A stretch of 64,000 nucleotides of DNA from Kosakonia arachidis (lineage in GTDB: Bacteria > Pseudomonadota > Gammaproteobacteria > Enterobacterales > Enterobacteriaceae): the NCBI RefSeq assembly GCF_900116535.1, contig NZ_FPAU01000005.1, positions 1 to 64,000 of the forward strand, read 5' to 3'. Shown piece after piece: positions 63,973 through 64,000 of the stretch. Under the pieces are notes generated by a model. It made no database searches, was not told the origin of the DNA, and saw nothing but the letters and a program-made list of their open reading frames with translations. Made by a program: the position numbers and the translations under genes. The number at the start of each line of letters is the position of its first letter. Within the stretch, counting starts at the first letter, position 1.

Positions 63973-64000
63973 AAAAACCCCGCCGGTTTGCGCCGGCGGG
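63973..64000 (-). terminator. ilvBN leader attenuator
   Basis: On the minus strand CCCGCCGG / CCGGCGGG with a 6-base loop precedes TTTTTCG, a strong intrinsic terminator about 50 bases before the ilvB start. This is where E. coli has the attenuator of the ivbL leader. The leader-peptide gene itself lies beyond the window edge. Confidence 0.88.

Overview
The window is about 64 kb of chromosome around the replication origin of an enterobacterium (Enterobacteriaceae, of the Escherichia/Citrobacter/Enterobacter kind). The evidence is the order and near-identity of the core genes to the E. coli oriC region as I remember it: an rrn leader, yieP-hsrA, rbsDACBKR, kup, ravA-viaA, asnC-mioC-oriC-mnmG-rsmG, atpIBEFHAGDC, glmUS and pstSCAB-phoU. 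The protein differences and the accessory genes suggest it is not E. coli K-12 itself. No genus can be fixed from the sequence alone.

Layout. 1-330: upstream end of a ribosomal RNA operon reading off the left edge (P1, P2, boxA; the 16S gene lies just outside). 443-8600: regulator yieP, exporter hsrA and the ribose operon with palindromic RbsR operators. 8603-14910: kup, the ravA-viaA pair, a residue of asnA next to an intact asnC, and mioC. 14921-15194: oriC. 15283-25450: mnmG, rsmG and the complete F1Fo ATP synthase operon. 25490-27890: an island between atpC and glmU with a possible 23-residue peptide behind two perfect CRP palindromes and a broken PL9 pectate lyase gene carrying two KdgR-like boxes. 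28130-36447: glmU, glmS and the phosphate operon with Pho boxes.

From phoU (36447) to yicL (59070) the region is accessory and mosaic. It holds an array of 23-bp repeats, a small secreted protein, an AbrB-type membrane protein facing a dihydrodipicolinate-synthase-family aldolase, gene remnants (a B3/B4-domain protein, a Bcr/CflA-type transporter, an SDR dehydrogenase), and a WYL regulator with a broken OmpA/MotB-type gene, a YaaW-family gene and a one-span membrane protein. It continues with a ModA/ModB-like pair behind a ModE-type operator, a redox cluster (aldo/keto reductase, LysR, nitroreductase, AraC, AhpD-like), three small unknown genes, and a complete lactose/cellobiose-family PTS operon with its LacI repressor, 6-phospho-beta-glucosidase and porin.

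The right end (59070-64000) is core again: yicL, nepI, yicN and ilvBN with its leader attenuator. Relative to remembered K-12 order this block is inverted with respect to the oriC-phoU block, so a rearrangement junction lies between phoU and yicL. The best candidates for something undescribed are the WYL/OmpA/YaaW/membrane-protein cassette (41169-44046), the CRP-linked small ORF (25600-25671), the 23-bp repeat array (36634-36765) and the ModE-controlled transporter pair without an ATPase.
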